Below, piece after piece: positions 25,468 to 33,444 of a stretch of 64,000 nucleotides of DNA. The notes beneath the pieces were generated by a model. The model ran no database searches and was not told where the DNA came from. It was given only the letters and a program-made list of their open reading frames with translations. The translations under genes were made by a program, and so were the position numbers. The stretch's first letter is position 1, and every line of letters begins with the position of its first letter. The DNA is from Spirochaetales bacterium (GTDB lineage: Bacteria; Spirochaetota; Spirochaetia; CADAEX01): NCBI GenBank assembly GCA_024233785.1, contig JACKPD010000005.1, forward strand, positions 1-64,000, written 5' to 3'.

Positions 25468-27873
25468 ATGCGCGCAAATGAAAGAATAACTGAAAATACT
25501 CTTGAAATTATACGAAAAACAATAAATGAGGCTGACGGCAACGAGGTGATGTTTTGCGGCAGACTTGACACCAAAGGAATGATTGAGTCTGTCATTATCG
25601 CAGCAAGGGGCAATGAAGAAGCAGTTCCGGCAATCGAGTCTTTTATTGAAAAAGGCGAAGCTGTCATCCACAACCATCCGGACAGCGTTTTAAAACCCAG
25701 CAATGCGGATTTGAGAATTGCTTCAATTCTTGGTTCCCAGGGAATAGGCTTTATAATAATCGATAATACGGCGGAAAATATATATGTAGTTGCCGAGCCC
25801 CTTGTAACCAGAAAAAAAAAGAAAATAAGAACAGATAAGCTGGCCGATAAAATTTCTCCGGACGGTGCTCTGTCAAAACTGTTTGAATATTATGAACCAA
25901 GGGATTCCCAGATAGAGATGCTAATATCTGTCGCTGAATGTTTAAATAATGAGAACATGCTTATTGCGGAAGCAGGTACCGGGGTCGGCAAATCAATTGC
26001 CTATCTGCTTCCCGCTTTTCAGCAGGTAATCAACAATGATGAAAGAGTCGTTATTTCCACCAACACAATCAACCTTCAGCATCAGCTTCTTGAGAAAGAT
26101 ATTCCTCTTGTCAAAAGTATTTTAAAAACTGATAAAAAGGCAGCCCTGATCAAGGGAAGATCCAACTATCTGTGTTTAAGAAAATATTATGAATATATCA
26201 ATGAAAATTCTCTTTTCAGGGAAGGGGAAGATAAAGGGATCAGTCTTATAAGGGAATGGGCTTCTGTAACAGAGACAGGAGATAAGGCCGACCTTCCTGT
26301 TGTACCTGATTATACTGTCTGGAATGATATATGCTCTGAATCTGACTACTGTCTCGGGCTTTACTGTCAGTACAGGGAAAAATGTTTTGTGATAAAAGCA
26401 CGGAAAAATGCATCAACAGCTTCAATTCTTGTGGTTAACCATCATCTCCTTTTTTCTGACCTGGCGGCAAGAAGTTCCGGAGCCGGATTTAACGGTACAG
26501 CTGTTCTTCCCGCTTTCAAACATGTTGTATTTGATGAAGCGCATAATATTGAAACAGCGGCAACTTCATACTTTTCCATGATGCTTTCAAAAGGATATAT
26601 TTTAAAAACCTTTAAAAAATTATATAGCAGATACCGCGGGAAGGTTTCAGGACTATACCGTTTCCTTGAGGCTTCCGCAATCCAGAATCAAGCCAGGGTC
26701 TCTGAACTTCCGCAGATGATTTCAGATACAATCGGTGTATATGATCTGCTTGAGATTGAAGCTGAAAAAAAAATATCAGAAAGACAAAATATTAAAATTG
26801 AGAAATCCCTTTTTTTTGATGATATATATTCTGCACTTCTTGCTTTTAAAAAAAATCTGCTTAAGGTATATAATCTGCTTGATGATATTTCACAGGAAAT
26901 AGATATTCCGCCGGATGAAGATTCAAGGATATATGAACTTGCTCTTATAAAAGGAAAAATTAAAGGATTGATATCCACTGCTGAAATTATACTTGATGCG
27001 GATGAGGACTATGTCAGCTGGATAGAAAAAGGTAAAAGTACTGTCTTTACACTGACCCCGCTTGATGTAAGCAAAGTGCTGAGAGATACAGTCTATGAAA
27101 AAATCAGCAGCATAATTTTTACATCCGCTACTTTAAGTATAAGGGAGTCGTTTGATTTCTGGAAAAAAAGAATAGGTCTTACTTTCCAGAACAGGGAAAT
27201 TACTGAAAAAATATTCAAGTCTCCTTTTGATTACAGAAAAAAAGTACTGCTGGCTGTCCCGACTGATATCAAAGATCCTTCTGATCCGTTATATACCAGC
27301 GAACTAGCAGCATTCGCACTTAACATAATAAAAATATCCGAGGGAGGAGCTCTTCTTTTGTTTACATCCTATTCAATGCTTATGGATGTTTACAGCAGAA
27401 TAAAAGAGGATATCATAAATTCAGGAATTACAATTCTGCGCCAGGGCGAGTTCGACAGATTCAGGATACAGAAAATATTCAATGAAGATAAAAAAAGCGT
27501 TCTGCTTGCGACAGATTCTTTCTGGGAGGGCATAGACAGTCCAGGTGAGACTTTAAAAATAGTTATTATCTGCAGGCTGCCTTTTAAAGTGCCGTCAGAC
27601 CCTGTAATACAGTCACGACTTGAAAAAATTGAAAAAGAGGGCGGGAACCCATTTGCTGATTACTCGCTCCCCGAAGCTGTCATAAGGCTGAGGCAGGGGT
27701 TCGGAAGGCTTATGAGGAGAAAAACCGATACAGGTATTGTTATTGTAACAGACAACAGAATAGTAAAAAAATCATATGGTCAGGTTTTTATTGCTTCACT
27801 GCCGGAAACTTCAAAATGCATAAGTGACATGGGGCAGATTGAAGAAAAAATTGAATCATTTCTTTACAGTTGA
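25468..27873 (+). CDS. dinG: JAMM/MPN-domain fused to DinG-type helicase
   Basis: An 801-residue protein with two parts. Residues 1-112 form a RadC-type JAMM domain with a complete metal motif: E26, H68 and H70 in HNHP, then S78 and D81 (HxH-x7-S-x2-D). From about 140 on it is an XPD/DinG superfamily 2 helicase: Walker A EAGTGVGKS (about 168-176), four cysteines for a 4Fe-4S cluster (YLC, then DYC, YC and KC around 235-310), DEAH box VVFDEAHNIE, and C-terminal motifs TSATLS, SFWEGID and RLRQGFGRLMRR. DinG unwinds 5'-3' and resolves R-loops and G4 structures; B. subtilis DinG instead carries an exonuclease domain. The ATG at 25468 has only a distant AGGAG. Confidence 0.9.
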   Translation: MRANERITENTLEIIRKTINEADGNEVMFCGRLDTKGMIESVIIAARGNEEAVPAIESFIEKGEAVIHNHPDSVLKPSNADLRIASILGSQGIGFIIIDNTAENIYVVAEPLVTRKKKKIRTDKLADKISPDGALSKLFEYYEPRDSQIEMLISVAECLNNENMLIAEAGTGVGKSIAYLLPAFQQVINNDERVVISTNTINLQHQLLEKDIPLVKSILKTDKKAALIKGRSNYLCLRKYYEYINENSLFREGEDKGISLIREWASVTETGDKADLPVVPDYTVWNDICSESDYCLGLYCQYREKCFVIKARKNASTASILVVNHHLLFSDLAARSSGAGFNGTAVLPAFKHVVFDEAHNIETAATSYFSMMLSKGYILKTFKKLYSRYRGKVSGLYRFLEASAIQNQARVSELPQMISDTIGVYDLLEIEAEKKISERQNIKIEKSLFFDDIYSALLAFKKNLLKVYNLLDDISQEIDIPPDEDSRIYELALIKGKIKGLISTAEIILDADEDYVSWIEKGKSTVFTLTPLDVSKVLRDTVYEKISSIIFTSATLSIRESFDFWKKRIGLTFQNREITEKIFKSPFDYRKKVLLAVPTDIKDPSDPLYTSELAAFALNIIKISEGGALLLFTSYSMLMDVYSRIKEDIINSGITILRQGEFDRFRIQKIFNEDKKSVLLATDSFWEGIDSPGETLKIVIICRLPFKVPSDPVIQSRLEKIEKEGGNPFADYSLPEAVIRLRQGFGRLMRRKTDTGIVIVTDNRIVKKSYGQVFIASLPETSKCISDMGQIEEKIESFLYS

Positions 27874-27891
27874 AATCATACAGCTTATATC

Positions 27892-27924
27892 AAAAAAAAA
27901 GGCTGATGGAATTAATCCACAGCC
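27892..27924 (-). terminator. Rho-independent terminator of groES
   Basis: On the minus strand GGCTGTGGA and TCCATCAGCC form a stem with one bulged base around ATTAA, followed by nine T residues. It lies 30 nt after the groES stop; the plus-strand side has only a broken pyrimidine run for the converging helicase gene. Confidence 0.88.
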
Positions 27925-27953
27925 TTCTTCTATTTCTGCGATTGTGAAAATAG

Positions 27954-28220
27954 TTATTCAACAATAGCAATAATATCTGCAGCTTTAACAATCAGATAGT
28001 CTACATTTTCAATTTTTATGGTAGTTCCGGCATATTTATCATACATAATTTTCTGGCCGACTTTTACCTTGATTGCATCTTTATCATCACCGATAGCTGA
28101 AACAACACCAGTCTGTGTTTTCTCCTGTGCAGTCTGCGGTATAAACAGGCCTCCTTTTGTTTTCTCTTCTGACTCAGTAATCTTTACTAACACCCTGTCG
28201 CCTAATGGTGTGATTTTCAT
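27954..28220 (-). CDS. groES: Co-chaperonin GroES
   Basis: The 10-kDa lid of the GroEL chaperonin. The 88 residues show the full family pattern: ITPLGDRVLVKI, the mobile loop EEKTKGGLFIPQTAQEK and the dome/roof segment VGQKIMYDKYAGT, ending in DIIAIVE. The ATG at 28220 has AGGAGG 7-8 nt upstream, preceded by a strong promoter. groEL is not adjacent: the gene is alone with its own promoter and terminator. No CIRCE (TTAGCACTC/GAGTGCTAA) operator is present, so HrcA control is not supported by sequence. Confidence 0.97.
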   Translation of the reverse strand: MKITPLGDRVLVKITESEEKTKGGLFIPQTAQEKTQTGVVSAIGDDKDAIKVKVGQKIMYDKYAGTTIKIENVDYLIVKAADIIAIVE

Positions 28221-28282
28221 TTGTATCCTCCTGAAAGACTGTTAAATTATTTGATTTAAGTTAATATAAAAATAACAATGAA

Positions 28283-28311
28283 AATATACGAATCTTGTTA
28301 ATAATGGTCAA
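28283..28311 (-). promoter_or_regulatory. groES promoter
   Basis: Minus strand TTGACC, 17-nt spacer, TATATT, placing +1 near 28276 and leaving a leader of about 56 nt with the AGGAGG ribosome site. Confidence 0.75.
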
Positions 28312-28323
28312 GATAAATAATAC

Positions 28324-28371
28324 ATCAGGAATTCTGCAAAATCTGCATGATATAAAATAATACTTCCTGAT
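28324..28371. repeat. Inverted repeat upstream of the sigma factor gene
   Basis: ATCAGGAA (28324..28331) and TTCCTGAT (28364..28371) are perfect 8-bp inverted arms 32 bp apart, between the groES promoter and the sigma-54 promoter. Possible activator or repressor sites; otherwise the 356-bp gap contains no gene that I can see. Confidence 0.3.
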
Positions 28372-28382
28372 TTATCAATAAT

Positions 28383-28439
28383 TGTGTCATAAGTAACCAG
28401 TATTAAGGGTAAAATTAATAAATGCGTATTATTGACACA
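28383..28439. repeat. Candidate upstream activator sites
   Basis: TGTGTCA (28383..28389) and TGACACA (28433..28439) are inverted copies centred about 130 bp before the sigma-54 promoter, in the range where enhancer-binding proteins usually bind. The second copy overlaps a TTGACA that could serve as a -35 of a weak sigma-70 promoter. Confidence 0.3.
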
Positions 28440-28530
28440 TGAAGAAAAACAGTAAATATAGCGTATTTTTAAATTATTATATAAATGCTTGTATTATAAG
28501 GAATTAATAAATATTAAATAAAAGTTTGGA

Positions 28531-28547
28531 TTGGCACATATATTGCA
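28531..28547 (+). promoter_or_regulatory. Sigma-54 (-24/-12) promoter
   Basis: TTGGCACATATATTGCA matches the sigma-54 consensus TTGGCAC-N5-TTGCA at every conserved position, with GG and GC spaced exactly as required. The predicted +1 near 28558 is followed at 28563 by a GGGAGG ribosome site and the ATG at 28577, so promoter, leader and gene fit together. Confidence 0.87.
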
Positions 28548-28576
28548 ATTATATAGATGTTTGGGAGGTGCAATAT

Positions 28577-29449
28577 ATGTCAGCAACTATTACTAAAGTT
28601 AAAAGAGCAAAAAAAACCAGTGACGAGAACACACTTTCGATCTATTTGAAAGAAATTAACAATATTCCTCTTTTATCAAGAGAAGATGAAGAAAAATATG
28701 CAAGACTTGCAGCTGCAGGTGACAAGAACGCAAGAGATATTCTTGTTAAATCAAACCTTAGATTTGTTGTTAATGTAGCAAAAAAATACAAAAATCAGGG
28801 TATTCCGCTTTCAGATCTCATAAATGAAGGTAATATTGGTCTTCTTAATGCGGTTGAAAAATATGATGTAGACAGGGGATACCACTTTATATCTTATGCT
28901 GTCTGGTGGATTAAACAGGCAATACTAAAAGCTATAGGTGAAAAATCCAGAATGATAAGACTTCCGCTTAACAGGGCAGGAGAGCTTGTTCAGATTGAAA
29001 GACTTAAAAAAGAATATCTGGCAATAAATGGAAGTGATCCTGATCTTAAGGATATTGCTTCTGATCTTAGCCTTACAGAAGAACATGTAAGGGAGATGAT
29101 AAATATTTCCCGTGAACATATATCCATTGATACTCCTGTTTCATCAGGAGAAAGAGATTCCGCCAAAATATCTGATTACATTGAAGATACTCGCTACAAA
29201 CAGCCTGATGAATTTATAATTGACAGATCACTTAAAGAAGAGATTAATAAACTTCTTGCCACATTGTCCGGTAAAGAAGCAGATATAATTGAACAGCGTT
29301 TCGGCCTTAACGGTGAGACTCCCCAGTCGTTAAAGGAAATAGGCGACAGATTTAATCTTACAAAAGAAAGAATCAGGCAGATAGAAAAAAAAGCTCTTGA
29401 AAGACTAAAACACGTTTCAAGAAAGCAGTATCTTGAAGCCTATATTTAA
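28577..29449 (+). CDS. Sigma-70-family alternative sigma factor (RpoS/RpoD-like group 2)
   Basis: A 290-residue sigma factor with regions 1.2 (TLSIYLKEINNIPLLSREDE), 2 (NLRFVVNVAKKY, INEGNIGLLNAVEKYD, FISYAVWWIKQAI), 3 and 4 (SLKEIGDRFNLTKERIRQIE, the -35-reading helix-turn-helix) but no long N-terminal region 1.1, so it is more likely a group 2 or RpoS-like factor than the vegetative RpoD. The ATG at 28577 has GGGAGG about 8 nt upstream; an upstream in-frame start would lie inside the promoter. It is preceded by a near-consensus sigma-54 promoter, so its synthesis should need sigma-54 plus an activator. It is followed by a 13-bp inverted repeat and ppdK. Confidence 0.93.
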   Translation: MSATITKVKRAKKTSDENTLSIYLKEINNIPLLSREDEEKYARLAAAGDKNARDILVKSNLRFVVNVAKKYKNQGIPLSDLINEGNIGLLNAVEKYDVDRGYHFISYAVWWIKQAILKAIGEKSRMIRLPLNRAGELVQIERLKKEYLAINGSDPDLKDIASDLSLTEEHVREMINISREHISIDTPVSSGERDSAKISDYIEDTRYKQPDEFIIDRSLKEEINKLLATLSGKEADIIEQRFGLNGETPQSLKEIGDRFNLTKERIRQIEKKALERLKHVSRKQYLEAYI

Positions 29450-29477
29450 TATCCTGAAATAATTATTCTTTGTTTAT

Positions 29478-29518
29478 AGATAACCTTTGGTGATATATGT
29501 TATTGCCAGAGGTTATCT
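29478..29518. repeat. 13-bp inverted repeat between sigma gene and ppdK
   Basis: AGATAACCTTTGG and CCAGAGGTTATCT pair over 13 bp (one G-U) around a 15-nt loop. There is no T run after it, and its right arm ends on the TTGACA box of the predicted ppdK promoter, so it may be an operator or a Rho-assisted end of the sigma transcript. Confidence 0.5.
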
Positions 29519-29546
29519 TGACATATAATTGATAATATTTTAGTCT
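29518..29546 (+). promoter_or_regulatory. Possible ppdK promoter
   Basis: Perfect TTGACA with a 17-nt spacer but a poor -10 (TAGTCT), 85 nt before ppdK. The -35 abuts the arm of the 29478..29518 inverted repeat. Confidence 0.4.
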
Positions 29547-29631
29547 AATATCTGTAAAAATCTCAATCAATACTACTGGTAATAAGCAATTATTCAATCT
29601 GGTAGAAAACAATCTGGAGGTCAGGAAAATA

Positions 29632-32292
29632 ATGTCTATGGAAAAATTTGTTTACTTTTTCGGCGGCGGAACATCAGACGGAAAAGCTGAAATGAAGCAG
29701 CTGCTTGGTGGTAAGGGTGCCAATCTTGCGGAAATGTCAAATATGGGGATACCGGTTCCTCCCGGTTTTACAATTTCAACTGAAGTCTGTAAAGTTTATT
29801 ATGATAATAACAGAACCTATCCTGAAATTGTAAGAAAACAGGTTAAAGAAAACCTTGAAAAACTTGAAAAACTTCAGGGGAAAAAACTTGGAGACCCTTC
29901 TGATCCGCTGCTTGTTTCGATACGTTCCGGCGCTGCAGTTTCAATGCCTGGAATGATGGATACAATCCTTAACCTTGGACTTAATGACAAGGCAGTTGAA
30001 CAGATTGCGGTAAAAACAGGTAATCCAAGATTCGCATGGGATGCCTACAGACGTTTTATTCAGATGTTCGGCGATGTTGCTATGGGCGTACCTCATCATG
30101 ATTTTGAAGCAATTCTTGAGTCTGTAAAAAAAGAAAAAGGTGTTGAAAATGATACCGAACTTACAGCAGATGATTTGAAAAAGGTTGTAAAGCTTTATAA
30201 AGAAGCTTACAAGAATTTCATTAAAGAAGATTTTCCGCAGGACCCGATGGTTCAGCTTTGGGCTGCCATTGATGCAGTTTTCGGTTCATGGAACAACAAA
30301 AGAGCAATCAAATACAGGGCAATTAACGGCATAGTAGGCCTTCTTGGAACAGCAGTTAACGTACAGACTATGGTTTTCGGCAACTACGGCGATACTTCCG
30401 GAACAGGCGTATGTTTTTCTAGAGACCCGTCAACAGGTGAAAACTATTTCTACGGTGAATATCTCATGAATGCCCAGGGAGAAGATGTTGTTGCAGGTAT
30501 CAGAACTCCGGAAACATTGAAATCTCTTGAAAAAGAAAATCCTGAGATGTACAAACAGCTTGTAGGCTTCAAGGAAAAACTTGAAAATCATTTCAAGGAT
30601 ATGCAGGATATCGAGTTTACAATTCAGCAGGGTGTTCTTTATATACTTCAGACAAGAAACGCCAAGAGAACAGGTCCTGCAGCTATCCGCTGCGCTGTTG
30701 AAATGGTTGAAGAGGGCATGATAAACAAGGAAACAGCTGTAAAGAGGGTAACGCCTGAGCAGCTTGACCAGCTTCTCCATCCGATGATTGATCCTAAAAT
30801 GAGAAAGACACTTAAGGCAATTACAAAGGGTCTTAACGCTTCCCCCGGTGCTGCCTGCGGACAGGTGGTATTTACCGCTGATGAAGCAGAACATTGGGCT
30901 AAAGATGGCAAGAAAGTGCTTCTTGTAAGAAAAGAGACATCACCGGAAGATATCGGCGGTATGGTTGTTGCCCAGGGTATTCTTACATCAACCGGCGGTA
31001 TGACAAGTCATGCGGCTGTTGTTGCAAGAGGAATGGGTACACCCTGTGTAGCGGGATGTAAAGATCTTTTAATAACAGGTAAATCCATAAAAGTTAAAGG
31101 CATTGAAATCAAGGAAGGCGATTACCTTACAATAGACGGTTCGACTGGAGAAGTTTTCAACGGTAAAGTTGAACTTGCAAAACCAAAATTCGATGACAGA
31201 CTTACTAAATTCCTCACATGGGCAGATGAAATAAGATTGGGTGCGGAAAGAAAAGGTCTTCCGAAGGGTTTCCTTGTAAGAACCAATGCAGATCAGCCGC
31301 ATGATGCAGTAGTAGCAAGGGAATTCGGAGCTGAAGGAATCGGACTCTGCAGAACTGAGCACATGTTCTTTGATGCGGAAAAACTTGAAATATTCCAGCA
31401 GATGATAGTCGCTGAAGATGTAGCAACAAGGAAAAATGTACTTAAAAAACTTATTCTTCTTCAGCAGAAAGACTTTGAAGGTATTTTTGAAGCAATGAAC
31501 GGACTTCCTGTTACTATCAGGCTTCTTGATCCTCCTCTTCATGAGTTTGTACCAAAAACACCTGAAGATACAAAGACCCTTGCCGGTAAAATGGGAATTC
31601 CTGTCGAAAAACTCCAGTCAAAGATTGATTCACTTCACGAACTCAACCCGATGCTCGGCCACCGCGGATGCCGTCTCGGTATAACATATCCTGAAATTTA
31701 TGATATGCAGGTTGAAGCTATCATGAGAGCTGCATGTGAACAGACAAAGAAGGGAGTTAAAGTAATTCCTGAGATCATGATACCTCTTATCGGAACATTC
31801 CAGGAATTGAAAATGCTCAGAGCAAATGCTGAAAAAGTAATTGCATCTGTATTTGAAACAATGAAGATGAAGGTAGACCACAAAATTGGTACAATGATTG
31901 AAATTCCGAGGGCAGCTATTACTGCTGATGAAGTAGCGCCTTATGCAGATTTCTTTTCATTCGGAACCAACGACCTTACACAGATGACCTACGGTTATTC
32001 AAGGGATGACATCGGCTCCTTCCTGCCTGATTATATTGAACAGGGTGTACTTGAAAGAGACCCGTTCCAGGCTATTGATCAGAACGGTGTAGGTGTACTT
32101 GTAAAAATGGCATCAGATAAAGCAAGGGCCATCAAACCGGATATCAAGCTTGGTATCTGCGGTGAACATGGCGGTGAAGCATCATCAATAGAATTCTGCT
32201 ATAGAACAGGACTTAATTATGTTTCATGTTCTCCATACAGAGTTCCTCTTGCAAGATTATCTGCGGCTCAGGCAGTACTTAAAAATAAATAA
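29632..32292 (+). CDS. ppdK: Pyruvate, phosphate dikinase
   Basis: Reversible conversion of pyruvate, ATP and phosphate to PEP, AMP and PPi; in many fermenting bacteria it runs in the glycolytic direction with PPi-linked energy saving. 886 residues, normal for bacterial PPDK. The N-terminal ATP-grasp domain begins KFVYFFGGGTSDG and LLGGKGANLAEMSNMGIPVPPGF (each in family), the swivelling phosphohistidine domain has GGMTSHAAVVARGMGTP (His about 460), and the C-terminal PEP/pyruvate barrel has GAEGIGLCRTEHMF, LGHRGCRLG and FFSFGTNDLTQMT. The ATG at 29632 has AGGA and a further GGAGG upstream. It ends at a strong terminator. Confidence 0.98.
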   Translation: MSMEKFVYFFGGGTSDGKAEMKQLLGGKGANLAEMSNMGIPVPPGFTISTEVCKVYYDNNRTYPEIVRKQVKENLEKLEKLQGKKLGDPSDPLLVSIRSGAAVSMPGMMDTILNLGLNDKAVEQIAVKTGNPRFAWDAYRRFIQMFGDVAMGVPHHDFEAILESVKKEKGVENDTELTADDLKKVVKLYKEAYKNFIKEDFPQDPMVQLWAAIDAVFGSWNNKRAIKYRAINGIVGLLGTAVNVQTMVFGNYGDTSGTGVCFSRDPSTGENYFYGEYLMNAQGEDVVAGIRTPETLKSLEKENPEMYKQLVGFKEKLENHFKDMQDIEFTIQQGVLYILQTRNAKRTGPAAIRCAVEMVEEGMINKETAVKRVTPEQLDQLLHPMIDPKMRKTLKAITKGLNASPGAACGQVVFTADEAEHWAKDGKKVLLVRKETSPEDIGGMVVAQGILTSTGGMTSHAAVVARGMGTPCVAGCKDLLITGKSIKVKGIEIKEGDYLTIDGSTGEVFNGKVELAKPKFDDRLTKFLTWADEIRLGAERKGLPKGFLVRTNADQPHDAVVAREFGAEGIGLCRTEHMFFDAEKLEIFQQMIVAEDVATRKNVLKKLILLQQKDFEGIFEAMNGLPVTIRLLDPPLHEFVPKTPEDTKTLAGKMGIPVEKLQSKIDSLHELNPMLGHRGCRLGITYPEIYDMQVEAIMRAACEQTKKGVKVIPEIMIPLIGTFQELKMLRANAEKVIASVFETMKMKVDHKIGTMIEIPRAAITADEVAPYADFFSFGTNDLTQMTYGYSRDDIGSFLPDYIEQGVLERDPFQAIDQNGVGVLVKMASDKARAIKPDIKLGICGEHGGEASSIEFCYRTGLNYVSCSPYRVPLARLSAAQAVLKNK

Positions 32293-32311
32293 TCGAAACT
32301 CTTTTAAAGTC

Positions 32312-32340
32312 AAAGGCTGTCCTGCAAAGGACAGCCTTTT
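32312..32340 (+). terminator. Rho-independent terminator of ppdK
   Basis: AAAGGCTGTCC, loop TGCAAA, GGACAGCCTTT form a perfect 11-bp stem ending in T4, 20 nt after the ppdK stop. Confidence 0.92.
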
Positions 32341-32361
32341 CTGTATCTGCGAAATACAAAA

Positions 32362-33069
32362 ATGAAAAACAACCTGATATTTATATATGAAAAATTGTTT
32401 GAAACCCACGGTCCCCAGGGGTGGTGGCCTTTACTGTTTGAGGAAAGGAAGAATTTTACAGACAGCGAAGGATATCATAAAAAAAATACAATCTATACTC
32501 AGACAAGAACCGACAGATTCGAAATAAGCACCGGTGCTGTCCTTACTCAAAATACAAACTGGAATAATGTATACAGTTGTTTAACTGATTTTAAAAAATA
32601 CTCAATAACTACACCAGAAAGTTTCCTTGATAAAGATATTGATTTTATCAAAAATATTATCCGAAGAACAGGATATTACAATCAGAAATATCTTAAACTG
32701 GTTAACCTTATATCTTTCTTTCAAAAAAATAATTATTTCGAGTTACCTGAAAAGCTTTCCCGTGAAGCACTTCTTGAAATATGGGGAATAGGGGAGGAGA
32801 CTGCTGATTCAATATTACTTTATGCGTTTAACAGAAAAACATTTGTGATAGACGCATATTCGAAAAGAATTGCTTCCCGTCTTGATTCCACTTTGAAATT
32901 AAAAACCTATAAGGATTATCAAAAATATTTTACAGAAAATATTCCGGATGATCTTGAAATATTTAATCAGTATCATGCATTGATTGTTAAACATTGTGTA
33001 GAAATATGCAGGAAAAAGCCTTATTGTGATAAATGCATATTATTTTCATACTGCGATAAGGCAATATAA
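32362..33069 (+). CDS. Endonuclease III-related HhH-GPD DNA glycosylase (COG2231 type)
   Basis: Base-excision repair protein of 235 residues. The helix-hairpin-helix plus catalytic Asp are clear: EIWGIGEETADSILLYAF then FVIDAYSKRI. The lysine that gives Nth its lyase activity (GxGxKTA) is Glu here, so a monofunctional glycosylase is expected. Four C-terminal cysteines (C-x5-C-x2-C-x5-C at the end, with an extra Cys before) likely hold a 4Fe-4S cluster. This pattern matches the poorly characterised COG2231 endonuclease III relatives. The damaged base it removes is not predictable. No Shine-Dalgarno precedes the ATG, which lies 22 nt after the ppdK terminator. Confidence 0.88.
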   Translation: MKNNLIFIYEKLFETHGPQGWWPLLFEERKNFTDSEGYHKKNTIYTQTRTDRFEISTGAVLTQNTNWNNVYSCLTDFKKYSITTPESFLDKDIDFIKNIIRRTGYYNQKYLKLVNLISFFQKNNYFELPEKLSREALLEIWGIGEETADSILLYAFNRKTFVIDAYSKRIASRLDSTLKLKTYKDYQKYFTENIPDDLEIFNQYHALIVKHCVEICRKKPYCDKCILFSYCDKAI

Positions 33070-33141
33070 GTTATAAATTATACAGGACCAAAGAGTAGAC
33101 AGAATATATATTATCGGAAGTAATGGCGATATATGCTTTTC

Positions 33142-33423
33142 CTATTTCTTTTCGCTTACCTTATGGTATATGTAGATTACAGTTATTGAAATAACAAGCG
33201 GCGGAAAAATATTCACTACTCCGTTTATTCTGGTTAATGCGTTTATTATATTTGTAAAATAGTATTCAATAATTGCGCCGAGAAAAGATCCTATAATTGA
33301 AACAATAAGAACGCCCCAGAAATTTCCAATAAACGCTTTATTGTAGACATAATAAAATACAAGTGCTGATGCAAACCCAATAAGAATATAAATAATACCG
33401 ATGTTGAAATAATAAGAAAACAT
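33142..33423 (-). CDS. Small integral membrane protein of unknown function
   Basis: A 93-residue protein that is almost entirely three hydrophobic helices (about 4-24, 32-58, 70-87) with a short charged tail (KVSEKK). I do not recognise the family; the glycine-rich second helix (GVLIVSIIGSFLGAIIEYY) is loosely like GlsB/YeaQ-type small membrane proteins, but that is only a resemblance. The ATG at 33423 has AAGGATAGG upstream; a TTG two codons earlier is less likely. It is the last gene of the cyclase group, 21 nt after the lipoprotein. Confidence 0.7.
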   Translation of the reverse strand: MFSYYFNIGIIYILIGFASALVFYYVYNKAFIGNFWGVLIVSIIGSFLGAIIEYYFTNIINALTRINGVVNIFPPLVISITVIYIYHKVSEKK

Positions 33424-33444
33424 GCGCAACCTATCCTTGTCTGA

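Noticed and set aside
28221..28282. CIRCE heat-shock operator before groES
   Set aside because: No TTAGCACTC/GAGTGCTAA-like inverted repeat is present.
30430..30894. 154-codon minus-strand frame inside ppdK
   Set aside because: Shadow of a highly conserved gene; Cys/Phe-rich translation without family resemblance.
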